Source of the DNA: Symploca sp. SIO1C2
GTDB taxonomy: Bacteria; Cyanobacteriota; Cyanobacteriia; Cyanobacteriales; Coleofasciculaceae
NCBI GenBank assembly: GCA_010672925.1
Contig: JAAHFP010000017.1
Span: forward strand, 62,001-126,000
Length of the DNA: 64,000 bases
Reading direction: 5' to 3'
In this document: positions 26,201-37,000 of the stretch, one piece after another
Layout: each line of letters begins with the position of its first letter
How positions within the stretch are numbered: the stretch's first letter is position 1
Made by a program: the position numbers and the translations under genes
The notes under the pieces: model-generated
The model's input: only the letters and a program-made list of their open reading frames with translations
Databases searched by the model: none
What the model was told of the DNA's origin: nothing

Positions 26201-29200
26201 AACCCGTTTAGAAGAAACAGTTTATCAAAAATTTGGGATTAATCCAGAAACTATCAGTTATGTAGAGGCTCATGGTACAGCAACATCTTTGGGAGATCCC
26301 ATTGAGGTCGAAGCTTTAACCGAAACCTTTTCTCAGTGGACTAACCGAAAACAATTTTGTTCAATTGGCTCGGTAAAGACTAATATTGGTCATGCCTCAA
26401 CTGCTGCTGGGGTTTCTGGTTTAATTAAGACAATTTTGTGCCTCAAACATCAGAAATTGGTTCCCTCGTTACATTTTAATCAACCTAATCCCCATATTGA
26501 CTTTGCCAATAGCCCTTTCTATATCAACACAGAATTAAAAGATTGGGAAGTGAACGAAGGTAAACCCAGGCGAGCTGCCGTCAGTTCTTTTGGCTTTAGT
26601 GGCACTAATGCTCATATCGTTATTGAAGAAGCACTAACAGAAGGCAACAGGCAACAGGCAACAGGCAACAGTGAAGATTACAGCAAAGGCAACAGGCAAC
26701 AGGCAACAGGCAATAGTAACGATTATTTAGAACGTTCAGTTCATCTGTTAACACTGTCAGCAAAAACTGAAACTGCTCTTGCTGAACTAGTTGGTAGTTA
26801 TCAAAATTATCTAAAAACTCATCCAGAATTAGGGTTGGTTGACATCTGCCATACAGCTAATATAGGACGTACTCACTTCAACCATAGATTAGCTGTTGTC
26901 GCCGAGAACCAGCAAGAATTAGTCGAAAAACTCCAACAACACCAACTGCAAGAAGAAGTAGCAGGAATTATTTCAGGAGAAATCGACAAAACGGCAGCAG
27001 ACAAAATTGCCTTCCTATTTACAGGACAAGGTTCCCAATATGTGAACATGGGAAGGGAGTTGTATCAACAATCACCAACTTTCCGTGAAGCGATTAACCA
27101 ATGTGAGGATATTCTCAGTAGAGTAGAAACCTTCCAGGAAATTTCATTACGAGAAATTCTCTATCCAGCAGATAACTCATCAGATTCCTCCCTACTCAAC
27201 CAAACAGCTTATACCCAGCCCTGCCTATTTGCTATCGAATACGCCCTATGCCAACTCTGGCAATCCTGGGGCATTAAACCAGATGCAGTTATGGGTCACA
27301 GTGTCGGAGAATATGTAGCTGCTACTGTAGCCGGAGTATTTAGTTTAGAAGATGCCTTGAAACTCATTGCCGCTAGGGGAAGGTTGATGCAGCAATTACC
27401 TGCTGGTGGTGAAATGGTTTCAGTTATGGCATCAGAATCAAAAGTCCTAGAGACATTGAAAACGATGTCCCTGGGAGACAAAGTAGCTATTGCCGCCATC
27501 AACGGACCCCAAAGTATCGTAATTTCTGGGGAGTCTCAAGCAGTAAGAGCGATCGCAACTAACTTAGAATCAGCCGGAATCAAAACCAAACAACTACAAG
27601 TATCCCATGCCTTCCATTCCTCTCTAATGGAACCAATGCTGGCAGAGTTTGAAGCAGTAGCTAAAGAAATAACCTATGAACAGCCAAGGATACCACTGAT
27701 ATCCAATGTTACTGGCAAACTGGTGGGAGAGGAGATTACCTCTGCAGAATATTGGGTAAATCATGTGCGCCAACCAGTACGGTTTGCCCAGAGTATGACA
27801 ACTCTGCATCAGGAAGGCTATGAGTTATTCCTGGAAATCGGACCCAAACCAATATTACTAGGTATGGGGCGTCAATGTTTTCCAGAAGAAGTTGGTGTCT
27901 GGCTACCCTCATTACGTCCGGGAGCAGAAGTATGGCAGCAGATGTTCTCTAGTTTGGGACAGTTATATGTAGAGGGAGCCAAAGTAGATTGGCGAGGATT
28001 GGAGCAAGATTATCCTCGTCAGAAGCTGGCATTACCGACATATCCCTTCCAACGAGAAAGGTATTGGGTAGAAACAGCTAAGAGTGGAAAAACTATCTCA
28101 ACAACCAAACTCCATCCTCTGATTAATCAAAAGTTTCAATCTCCCTTAGCACAAGGAATCTTTTTTGAGTCCCACTTTAGCACCACTACCCTGCCATTTT
28201 TAGCAGATCATCTTATATACGACCAAGTGGTAGTTCCTGGTGCCAGTCACATCTCCCTATTGTTAGCAGCTGCATCTTTAACCTTTAATACAACTAAATG
28301 TCAACTAGAAGATATTCTCTTTCCCCAATCTCTAACAATTCCAGAGCAAGGGGTCCGAAATGTTCAGGTAGCTTTGACACCACAGGAGAGCTCCTATTCA
28401 TTTCAAATGATTAGCTTTGAAGACTCTTTGGACGCACAAACCAATGAAGTGTCAAACAATGGTAATCAAGTCAGTTCTTGGGCTGTTCATGCTACAGGAA
28501 AATTAGCTATTGCTAAAGCAAAGCAATCACTAGTATCTCTAGAAGAGATTCAATCTCGATGTTGTCACAAAATAGATAATACAGAAATTTACCAATATCT
28601 CTGGGATAGACAAATTAAATTAGGACAGAGTTTTCGCTGGATTGATCAAGTCTGGTTGGGAGAGGGAGAGGTTCTTTGTCAAATGAAAGTACCCCAAACT
28701 GTTCTGGATGCAAGTAAGTATCAACTACATCCGGCTTTGCTCGATTCGTGCTTGCAATCAATTATTGCATTTAACTTAAGTGTACCCGATGATAAAAAGG
28801 AAACCTTTGTTCCGTTCAGTGTAGAAAAATTTACTTTCTATAATCCCCCTCAGGCTGGATTGCTTTGGTGCTATACTAGTAGATCGAAAGACCAACAATC
28901 AGCAGCAAAATTCAAAGCAGATGTACAAATATTTGACCAAGATAGACAGTTACTAGCTCAAGTCACTGGTTTTGAGTGTAGGAGAGCCAATCCAGAAACC
29001 TTCCTGAGTACTTTGGGTTCAGACTTAAGTAATTGGTTTTATCAAATCAACTGGCAAGCCCAACCCCGACCCTCAACTTCCCCACCTCAGGAAAATCAAA
29101 CGGGTAATTGGTTAGTCTTTGCCCTCACTAGCAAATTAGCAGAGCTAATTGGTAAGGAGTTACACAAAAAGGGGCACAACTGTATTTGGGTATCTCCAGG

Positions 29201-30983
29201 TTCAGAGTACCAACAATTAGATGATCAGCATTATCAAATCAACCCCACTGTTGCTGAGCAATTCCCACAACTGCTGCAAGACAATCCTAATATCAAAGGC
29301 ATTGTGCATTTATGGGGCGTCAATGAAGCAACAAATGAATCTTTGAGTGAGTTAGAAAAAGCCCAAGAACTAGGTTGTGCTACATTACTCCATTTAGTGC
29401 AAGGCTTGCTTCAAGTAGGACTAACCCAGGTAGTGCCGATGTGGTTAGTCACTCAAGGAACTCAGAGTGTCTTAGCTGAAACAGAAGTTGTGCAACCTCA
29501 ACAAGGCTCTCTCTGGGGACTAGGGCGAGTTATTCGCTTGGAACATCCAGAATTAACTTGTTACCAAGTTGACTTAGACGCTAAATCTTCTGTTACTGAA
29601 ACTATCCCTATATTAGCAAATGAACTTTTGTTTAATAGTCAGGAAGACCAAATCGCAATTCGTAAGGGAACTCGTTATGTAGCCAGATTAGTACAACAAC
29701 AAAAGCAGAAGCTAAGCTCACAACAATTGCCCATATCAGAAGGCCAACCATTGAAAAAGTCAATTCAACCAGAAGCCAGTTATTTGATTACAGGAGGATT
29801 AGGAGCCTTAGGATTGGAAGTTGCTCAATGGATGGTAACCGAAGGAGCCAAGCATCTAGTCTTAACCGGACGTCGTGCTCCCAATGCAACAGCACAAAAA
29901 GTCATAGTGGAGTTAGAAACAGCCGGAACATCTGTGAGTGTTTTGTTAGGGGATGTTTCTGCACAAGAAGATATGGCAAAAATTTTCCAGCAGATGCGGG
30001 CATCATTACCACCACTAAAAGGAGTAATTCATGCTGCGGGAGTGTTGGATGACGGGATACTGCGAAACTTGAGTTGGCAGCGGTTTAACAAAGTGATGGC
30101 ACCAAAGGTGCAAGGGACTTGGCATTTGCATCAACTTACCAAAGATTTACCCTTAGACTTCTTTGTGTGTTTCTCGTCGATGGCTTCGGTGTTGGGGAAT
30201 TCTGGCCAAGGTAGCTATGCAGCAGCCAATGCTTTTATGGATGCAGTAGCTCACTATCGTGGCGGTATAGGATTACCGGGATTGAGTATCAACTGGGGAG
30301 CCTGGGCATCAGCTGGCATGGCAGCTAGTTTGGATAGTCTCAATCAGCAACGGCTTGATGCCATTGGCATGAGTGCCATCGAACGAGAAAGGGGAATGCA
30401 GGCATTGGGTTCATTATTATCCGACTCTCCCAGCCAAGTTGGGGTGTTCCCCATTAATTGGTCAAAGTTTGTCAGCCAACTATCAGGTGGGCACAAGATA
30501 CCATTCCTAGAGGCTTTGATTTCCACTGAGCCATCTTTAACCCAAAAGTCATCATTTTTGTTGGAGTTCGAGGCGACAGTTCCCAGTGAACGTCGTTCTT
30601 CATTAGTAGATCACGTCCGTCATCAAGCAGCTCTGGTGTTAGGAATAAACAATCCTGAATCAATTTCGTTAGAAACAGGCTTTTTTAACTTGGGCATGGA
30701 TTCTTTGAACTCTGTTGAGTTAAGGAAGAAGTTGCAAACTAGTTTAGAGTGTTCGCTACCATCAACTGTAGCTTTTGATTATCCGACAGTAACGAAGCTA
30801 GTAGATTATTTAATTGAGAGTGTTTTAGAGCAAGAGTATTTTGATACTGTAGCTAGTGCAACAATAGAAGCTCCCAATGATGAAAAACAAGAAGATTTAT
30901 TATTAAATAAGACAAAAGAGCTTTCAGAAGAAGAATTAGAAAAAATGATTAACCAAAAATTTAATTTGCTTATTAATGAATAA
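23226..30983 (+). CDS. PKS: ECH2-ER-KS-AT-DH-KR-ACP
   Basis: 2585 residues. ECH2 (about 15-255, with EGHALGGGLNLGLYADF) should decarboxylate the methylglutaconyl unit. A fused enoylreductase follows (about 263-593; NADPH loop HAASGGTGQAAVQ), the same ECH2-ER fusion used in CurF for cyclopropane formation and present in JamJ. A linker with two helical repeats (about 610-700) leads to KS (Cys881 in VETACSAS), AT (Ser1359; HAFH, malonyl), DH (about 1620-1890; DHLIYDQVVVPGA and DSCLQ), a structural KR half, catalytic KR (from about 2183; LDD motif, Tyr2331, B-type) and ACP (Ser2493). The module lacks an ER of its own, so the expected result is an alpha,beta-alkene. Translation starts at ATG 23,226 after AGAGGGGG. 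The acidic C-terminal tail is a docking segment. The KS-AT linker contains GGCAACA repeat DNA. Confidence 0.92.
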   Translation: MAKLNLNRGLGTSNSEVVQLAELGNGIVQITMKDEKNRNSFSRKFIDKLFQCFESVSQNPTYQVVILAGTSHYFSTGATQEQLQSIFREEIKFTDFYEILTLALDCPIPVIAAMEGHALGGGLNLGLYADFIVLSRESFYANNLMKYGLTPVGSTSFILPKKLGAELGQEMIYTGRQYRGAELAQRGIPFPVLPRKEVLKYAHKLAKEIAEKPRLSLLALKENLTEEIRSKLPAVVSQELEMHEKTFQQAKLANQEIPKTTSQPVQLKIASYGSLKNLTWVSLGHQSPGVGEVKVQIQAVPVNFRDILNALGMLEGHNQTKLGITSVEYLTFGFEAVGVIVAVGSEVSQWQIGDEVMVIGCHDAFSSFIICSQNKLIAKPSNLKLIEAATIPIPFFTAYHGLHNLAKLQSGERVLIHAASGGTGQAAVQLAQFWGAEVFATTSPQKMAVLQEQGVKHVMNSRTTEFAKELRELTQGQGVDVIFNSLTHGEYIHKNLDVLALGGRYIEIGKKNIWSHAQVAQKRPDIQYFPFDLLEEFETNNLLYSQIEQNLVRYFEYEKLHPLTYQTFPSENIVEAFRYLQQSEHLGRVVVTMSEVSHKELSNYRLPNKKQMDQQEELLNQLQSGQISLENAEELLLKITQEEPPGEAIQEQQVTSALIKEPIVNKSEEILSLLGSGEISIENAESLLLGSQSELEVTKNDNNRTTSDQNTDIAIIGISCRYPGAKNYQEFWVNLKNGVDSVTEPPPGRWEGQNWYHPDPEHPGTSYCKCAGFIDDIDKFDPSFFQISPGEAQFIEPQQRIFLEEAYHAIEDAGYAPDSLKGRQCGVFVGAVKSDYSKLLSDADLGTHRLALSGNQLSIVPARIAYFLDLRGPVMAVETACSASLVAVHQACESIKQGESELAIAGGIHTMLTPDFQILSSQFQMISGAGRCKTFDAEASGTVWSEGCGVLLLKSYEQAVRDQDHIYGVIKGTGINYDGNTNGISAPSSQSQTRLEETVYQKFGINPETISYVEAHGTATSLGDPIEVEALTETFSQWTNRKQFCSIGSVKTNIGHASTAAGVSGLIKTILCLKHQKLVPSLHFNQPNPHIDFANSPFYINTELKDWEVNEGKPRRAAVSSFGFSGTNAHIVIEEALTEGNRQQATGNSEDYSKGNRQQATGNSNDYLERSVHLLTLSAKTETALAELVGSYQNYLKTHPELGLVDICHTANIGRTHFNHRLAVVAENQQELVEKLQQHQLQEEVAGIISGEIDKTAADKIAFLFTGQGSQYVNMGRELYQQSPTFREAINQCEDILSRVETFQEISLREILYPADNSSDSSLLNQTAYTQPCLFAIEYALCQLWQSWGIKPDAVMGHSVGEYVAATVAGVFSLEDALKLIAARGRLMQQLPAGGEMVSVMASESKVLETLKTMSLGDKVAIAAINGPQSIVISGESQAVRAIATNLESAGIKTKQLQVSHAFHSSLMEPMLAEFEAVAKEITYEQPRIPLISNVTGKLVGEEITSAEYWVNHVRQPVRFAQSMTTLHQEGYELFLEIGPKPILLGMGRQCFPEEVGVWLPSLRPGAEVWQQMFSSLGQLYVEGAKVDWRGLEQDYPRQKLALPTYPFQRERYWVETAKSGKTISTTKLHPLINQKFQSPLAQGIFFESHFSTTTLPFLADHLIYDQVVVPGASHISLLLAAASLTFNTTKCQLEDILFPQSLTIPEQGVRNVQVALTPQESSYSFQMISFEDSLDAQTNEVSNNGNQVSSWAVHATGKLAIAKAKQSLVSLEEIQSRCCHKIDNTEIYQYLWDRQIKLGQSFRWIDQVWLGEGEVLCQMKVPQTVLDASKYQLHPALLDSCLQSIIAFNLSVPDDKKETFVPFSVEKFTFYNPPQAGLLWCYTSRSKDQQSAAKFKADVQIFDQDRQLLAQVTGFECRRANPETFLSTLGSDLSNWFYQINWQAQPRPSTSPPQENQTGNWLVFALTSKLAELIGKELHKKGHNCIWVSPGSEYQQLDDQHYQINPTVAEQFPQLLQDNPNIKGIVHLWGVNEATNESLSELEKAQELGCATLLHLVQGLLQVGLTQVVPMWLVTQGTQSVLAETEVVQPQQGSLWGLGRVIRLEHPELTCYQVDLDAKSSVTETIPILANELLFNSQEDQIAIRKGTRYVARLVQQQKQKLSSQQLPISEGQPLKKSIQPEASYLITGGLGALGLEVAQWMVTEGAKHLVLTGRRAPNATAQKVIVELETAGTSVSVLLGDVSAQEDMAKIFQQMRASLPPLKGVIHAAGVLDDGILRNLSWQRFNKVMAPKVQGTWHLHQLTKDLPLDFFVCFSSMASVLGNSGQGSYAAANAFMDAVAHYRGGIGLPGLSINWGAWASAGMAASLDSLNQQRLDAIGMSAIERERGMQALGSLLSDSPSQVGVFPINWSKFVSQLSGGHKIPFLEALISTEPSLTQKSSFLLEFEATVPSERRSSLVDHVRHQAALVLGINNPESISLETGFFNLGMDSLNSVELRKKLQTSLECSLPSTVAFDYPTVTKLVDYLIESVLEQEYFDTVASATIEAPNDEKQEDLLLNKTKELSEEELEKMINQKFNLLINE
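26643..26716. repeat. Two GGCAACA heptamer arrays in the KS-AT linker
   Basis: Two blocks of four GGCAACA-type heptamers (26,643-26,671 and 26,688-26,716) are translated in frame. Because three heptamers make 21 bases, they yield the seven-residue repeat GNRQQAT twice. The same heptamer occurs in non-coding DNA near 10,020. It lies at the same architectural place (KS-AT junction) as the repeat in the loading synthase. Confidence 0.8.
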
Positions 30984-31006
30984 AGTTAAAGTAAACTAGA
31001 GAAATT

Positions 31007-34000
31007 ATGAAAAATTCATCCCATGACAATGAACAACTAACTCCTTTGCAAAAATCGTTTTTGCTAATTGAACGATTGCAGGCGAAGCTGGATATCCTGG
31101 AAAAATCACAAAGTGAACCAATTGCGATCATTGGTATGAGTTGTCGTTTTCCGGGAGGTGCATCTAACCCAGAAGCATTCTGGAATGTCTTACAACAGGG
31201 AGTGGATACTATTAGTGAAGTTCCACCGGATCGATGGAGTCTGAATAATTACTACGACCCTGATCCAGAAACTCCTGGAAAAATGTACACCCGTTATGGT
31301 GGCTTTATTGAACAACTAAAGGAGTTTGATGCCTCTTTCTTTCAAATTTCTGCCAAAGAAGCAATTTCTCTAGATCCTCAACAGCGCCTACTATTAGAAG
31401 TTACTTGGGAAGCTCTTGAACAGGGAGCACAAAATCCTGAACTATTAGCAGGAACGCAAACAGGTGTATTTATCGGTATTTGTAGTAATGACTATGGCCA
31501 ACGCATAATCAGCGGAGGACATAAAGAAATTGATGCCTATATGGGTAGTGGTAATTCCCACAGTACCGCATCAGGGCGACTCTCTTACATTCTGGGACTC
31601 AAAGGGCCAAGTTTAGCAGTGGATACAGCTTGCTCTTCTTCGTTAGTAAGTGTCCATTTGGCTTGTTCGAGTCTGAGGAACCAAGAGTGCAATTTAGCTC
31701 TTGCAGGAGGAGTCGCTAGACTGATTTCCCCAGAGTACAGCATCACCTTTTCTAAAGCTCGAATGTTATCTGTTGATGGTCGTTGTAAGACTTTTGATGC
31801 AACAGCTGACGGATATGTTCGTGGTGAAGGATGCGGTATATTTGTACTTAAGCGTTTATCAGATGCTCTGGCAGATGGAGACAATATCCAGGCGGTGATT
31901 CGTGGTAGTGCTATTAACCAAGATGGTCATACCAGTGGTTTAACGGTTCCTAATGGTCCGTCTCAAGTAGCTGTTATCCGTCAAGCTTTGAAAAATGGTG
32001 AGGTAGATCCAGCAAGAGTTAGTTATATTGAAGCTCATGGTACAGGCACTTCTCTGGGAGATCCCATAGAAGTGGGAGCAATAGGAACGGTATTTGGAAA
32101 AACTCACTCTCAAGAACAACCTGTAGTCATTGGTTCAGTTAAAACCAATATAGGTCACTTAGAGGGAGCAGCAGGAATAGCAGGTTTAATTAAGGTAGTC
32201 CTGCAACTACAAAATCAAAAAATAGTACCCTCACTACATTTTAATAATCCTAATCCTTATATTAATTGGTCTGAATTACCAATACAAGTATCAACTAAGC
32301 ATACCCCTTGGCAAACCAATGGGAAAAGTCGCATTGCGGGAGTGAGTTCCTTTAGTTTCAGTGGTACAAACTCTCATATAATCTTAGAAGAAGCGCCAGT
32401 CAAATCTAAAATTCAAGATAATTTAGAACGTTTGGTTCATCTATTAACGCTATCAGCTAAAACTCAAAAAGCTCTTGATGAGTTGGTTAGTGCTTATCAA
32501 TGTTATCTCCCAACTCATCCGGAATTAAGGGTGGCTGATATCTGCTATACAGCTAACACCGGACGTTCCCATTTCAACCATAGACTAGCAATTGTTGCTT
32601 CTAACCAACAAGAATTGGTTGAAAAATTACAACAGCACCAAGAAGAAACAGAAGTAGCAGGAATCTACTCGGGAGAACTGATAGATAACGCCACAGTAGC
32701 AAAAATCGCGTTCCTATTCACAGGACAAGGTTCACAATACGTCAATATGGGAAGGGACTTGTATCAACAAGCACCAACTTTCCGGGACGCGATTAACCAA
32801 TGTGAGGAGATTCTCAAGACTGTAGCAACATTCCAGGAACAATCATTACGAGAAATCCTCTATCCAGCGGATGACTCATCAGATTCTTCCCTACTAGACC
32901 AAACAGCTTACACTCAACCATGCCTATTTGCCCTAGAGTATGCCCTATGCCAACTATGGCAATCCTGGGGCATTAAACCAGATGTGGTCATGGGTCATAG
33001 TGTTGGAGAATATGTAGCTGCTACTGTAGCCGGAGTATTTAGTTTAGAAGATGGTTTAAAACTCATTGCTGCCAGAGGCAGATTAATGCAGAAATTACCT
33101 GCTGGTGGTGAAATGGTTTCAGTGATGGCATCAGAATCAAAAGTCCTAGAGACATTGAAAACGATGTCTCTGGGAGACAAAGTAGCCATAGCAGCCATCA
33201 ACGGACCCCAAAGTATCGTAATTTCTGGGGAGTCTCAAGCAGTAAGAGCGATCGCAACTAACCTCGAATCAGCTGGAATCAAAACCAAACCACTACAAGT
33301 ATCCCATGCCTTCCATTCTCCTCTGATGGAACCAATGCTGGCAGAATTTGAAGCAGTAGCTAAAGAAATAACCTATGAGCAGCCGAAGATACCACTGATA
33401 TCCAATGTTACTGGTAAACTTGTAGACTCGGAGATTACTTGTGCTGAATATTGGGTAAATCATGTCCGGCAACCAGTGCGGTTTGCCCAGAGTATGACGA
33501 ATCTGCATCAGGAAGGATATGAGTTATTCCTGGAAATTGGCTCTAAGCCAATCTTACTTGGCATGGGGCGTCAATGTCTACCAGAAGGAATTGGTATGTG
33601 GTTGCCCTCATTACGTCCGGGAGTGGATGAATGGCAGCAGATGCTCTCGAGTTTAGGACAATTATATTTACAGGGAATCAAAGTAGATTGGATAAGATTT
33701 GACCAAGATTATGTGCGTCAGAAGATCGCATTGCCAACATATCCCTTCCAACGAGAGAAGTATTGGATAGAGCATCCTGAAGATACAGACCAAACGACAA
33801 AACAGTTATTGGTTACAAGCTCTTCTCCTGTGACTGAACTCCTAGATAGAGCAGATTACCAACAGTTGACAGCAATGTTGTCAGAAAATGGCTCCTTGAC
33901 AGCAGTGGAAGTCGTGCAGCAACTGATTCACCACCATCAAAAAGCACTGGCAAAAAAGATTCTCAAAGATTGTTTCTATCAGATAGAGTGGCAGGTCAAG

Positions 34001-37000
34001 CCTTCAGCCCTAGCTCCAGAAACTCCTCCCCAGCTTGGTCAATGGTTGATTATCGAGGGTGAAGTAGGTTTGACTCAAAAGTTAGCGGAGCAATTCAAGC
34101 AACAACGACAGAGCTGCCAGATTGTGGAGAAACTCCCTCAAGACTACTCACAACTATTGCAGCAGATTCAACAAGAAACTGAGCTGCCCTTGGTAGGAAT
34201 TGTTTATTTTACCCCTGAAGAAGTCCCTTCTCCAACAGCAACTAATTGCCAAAGTTTATTATTACTAATACAAGCCTTACTTCAAGAAGAATCTTCAACT
34301 CCAGCAAAAGTCTGGGTAGTTACGACAGGGGCAGTAGCTTTAGGAGAGCATCCTATATCTGTGACTCAGGCACCTGTGTGGGGACTAGGCAAGGTTGTAT
34401 CACTCGAACACCCAGAGTTGTGGGGAGGATTAATCGATCTAGAACCCAATAGCACTGTAGAAACTCAAATAAAATGCCTTCTAAGAGAACTACTGAACCC
34501 TGATGCCGAAGACCAAGTGATATACCGTGGGGCAGAACGTTATGTTCCCCGCTTAGTTTCCAGTTCTCTTTCTACCTCAAAGATATTTAAAACGGAGCCA
34601 ACAGGGAGCTATCTGATCGCAGGTGGATTGGGAAGCTTGGGACTGAAAGTGGCAGATTGGCTAGTTCAACAGGGAGCCCGTCATCTGATTCTGCTCAGTA
34701 GGAGGGGGCTGACAGAGGAAGCTAAACCAGCTGTGGCAGCGCTGCAAAAGGCAGGGACTAAAGTTGATGTCCTAGCAGCAGATGTAGCAGAACTAACAGA
34801 TATGGAGCGAGTCTGGCAGCAGATTCAAGCTGAGGGGAAACCTCTGAAAGGGATTATTCATGCGGCAGGAGTAGCAAGAGTAGATACTCTAGAAGAACTG
34901 ACCCAGAAAGCATGGGAAGCAGTGCTACGCCCCAAAGTAGAGGGGGGATGGAATCTACATCAGCTATCTCAAAGTGAGGATCTAGATTTCTTTGTCTGCT
35001 TCTCTTCGATTGCTTCAGTTTGGGGCTCCCGAGGTCAAGGTCATTATGGAGCAGCGAATCAATTCCTAGATGAGCTGATGCATTATCGTAGTTCCCTAGG
35101 CTTACCAGGATTAGCTATTAATTGGGGACCATGGGCAGGGGGTGGTATGGCTACAGCAGAAGCTCAAGAGTGGCTAGCTCAAACTGGAGTAGAAGCCCTG
35201 TCACCAGAATTGGCGATTTCTGCCTTAGAACACCTGATGTCTACTGACCAAGTTCAGGTTACAGTTAGTCGCAGTGACTGGTATCGCTTCAAAGCTATGT
35301 ATGCCGTTAAACGTCCTCGCCCACTCCTAGAGCTCATAGCTATTCCGACTGAAGAGGTTGAGGTTAAGGCCGATATAGCTCCTAGTTTACGACAAAGGTT
35401 GGAGGCTGTAACGGAAAGTCAGAGGGGAGATTTGCTGCGACAAGCACTACAAGAGGAAGTCGCCTTGGTCTTAGGTTTACCCATCACCAAAAAACCAAGC
35501 CCAGAAGTAGGATTTTTTGAGATGGGAATGGACTCGCTCATGGCGGTAGAGTTACAGAACCGACTGAGTAAGCTTTTGGGAGTGAATTTATCTTCAACTT
35601 TAACTTTTGATTTTCCCAACATTGAAAAGTTGGAGAAATATATAATTAACCAGCACCTTATCAAAGTTGGTTTGTTTAAGAGTGAAACTGAACAATCTCA
35701 ACAAGAAGGCAACTCATTTGAAGCAAACCTTCCAACTGAGCTCAAGCAATCATCTAATCATTTACATGAACCAATTGCCATCATTGGCATGAGTTGTCGG
35801 TTTCCCGGAGGAGCATCTGACCCAGAAAAGTTTTGGCAATTGTTGCAAGGAGGAATCAGTGCGTGCTCAGAAATCCCACGAGAGCGATGGGACATTGAAG
35901 CCTACTACGACCGAGATCCAGATGCTTCCGGTAAGATGCTCACCCGTTATGGACACTTTGTAGAGCATGTTGACCAATTTGATCCAAGTTTTTTCGGGAT
36001 GTCCCCCCGTGAAGCTGTGGCAATGGATCCCCAACACCGTCTACTTCTTGAGGTAAGTTGGGAGGCATTAGAACGAGGTGGGCAGGTACTAGAGCGCCTG
36101 TCAGAAGCCTCTGTTGGTGTGTTTGTAGGTAATGATGGTCATGACTATGAACAGTTAGTCCAGCAGCACTTACAGCAGGAGCCAGATAGTTCATTAATTA
36201 CCTACGCAGGAACAGGTAATGCTTTATCCAATGCTGCAGGTCGTTTGGCTTATACCTTTGGCTTCACTGGACCAACAGTAACAATTGACACTGCCTGCTC
36301 GTCATCTCTAGTGGCAATTCATCAAGCCAGCAACAGTTTGCGACTGGGAGAATGTCAGATGGCTTTGGCAGGAGGAGTGAAACTACACCTGACCCCATCC
36401 TCCTATATTGGAGTTTCTAGAGCCAGAATGATCTCAGGCGATGGGCAGTGTAAGACCTTTGATGTCTCAGCGGATGGTTATGGACGGGGAGAGGGCTGTG
36501 GTATGGTGCTGCTCAAGCGTCTGAGTGATGCACAGCGTGATGGAGACCAGATTTTAGCACTGATTCGGGGTAGTGCAGTTAATCAGGATGGACCAAGTAG
36601 TGGGTTAACAGTGCCCAATGGACAGTCTCAACAAAAATTAATCAAGCAAGCTCTAGCTCAAGCACAGATCAAGCCTAGTGAAATCAGTTATTTGGAAGCT
36701 CATGGCACGGGGACATCCTTGGGAGACCCGATAGAAGTAAATGCAGCAGTGGCAGTGCTGGCAGAGGAGCGCACTCCAGAATTTCCCTTGTGGATGGCCT
36801 CGGTGAAGACGAACATTGGTCATTTAGAAGCAGCGGCGGGAGTATCGGGACTAATTAAGGTAGTCTTATCGCTACAGCATCGACTCCTGCCAGCCCATTT
36901 GCACTTACACCAGCCCAATCCCAAGATTGACTGGCAGCCTTGGCTACAAGTACCACAGCAACTGACACCATGGGAGGCATCTGGTCGTCGGTTGGCTGGA

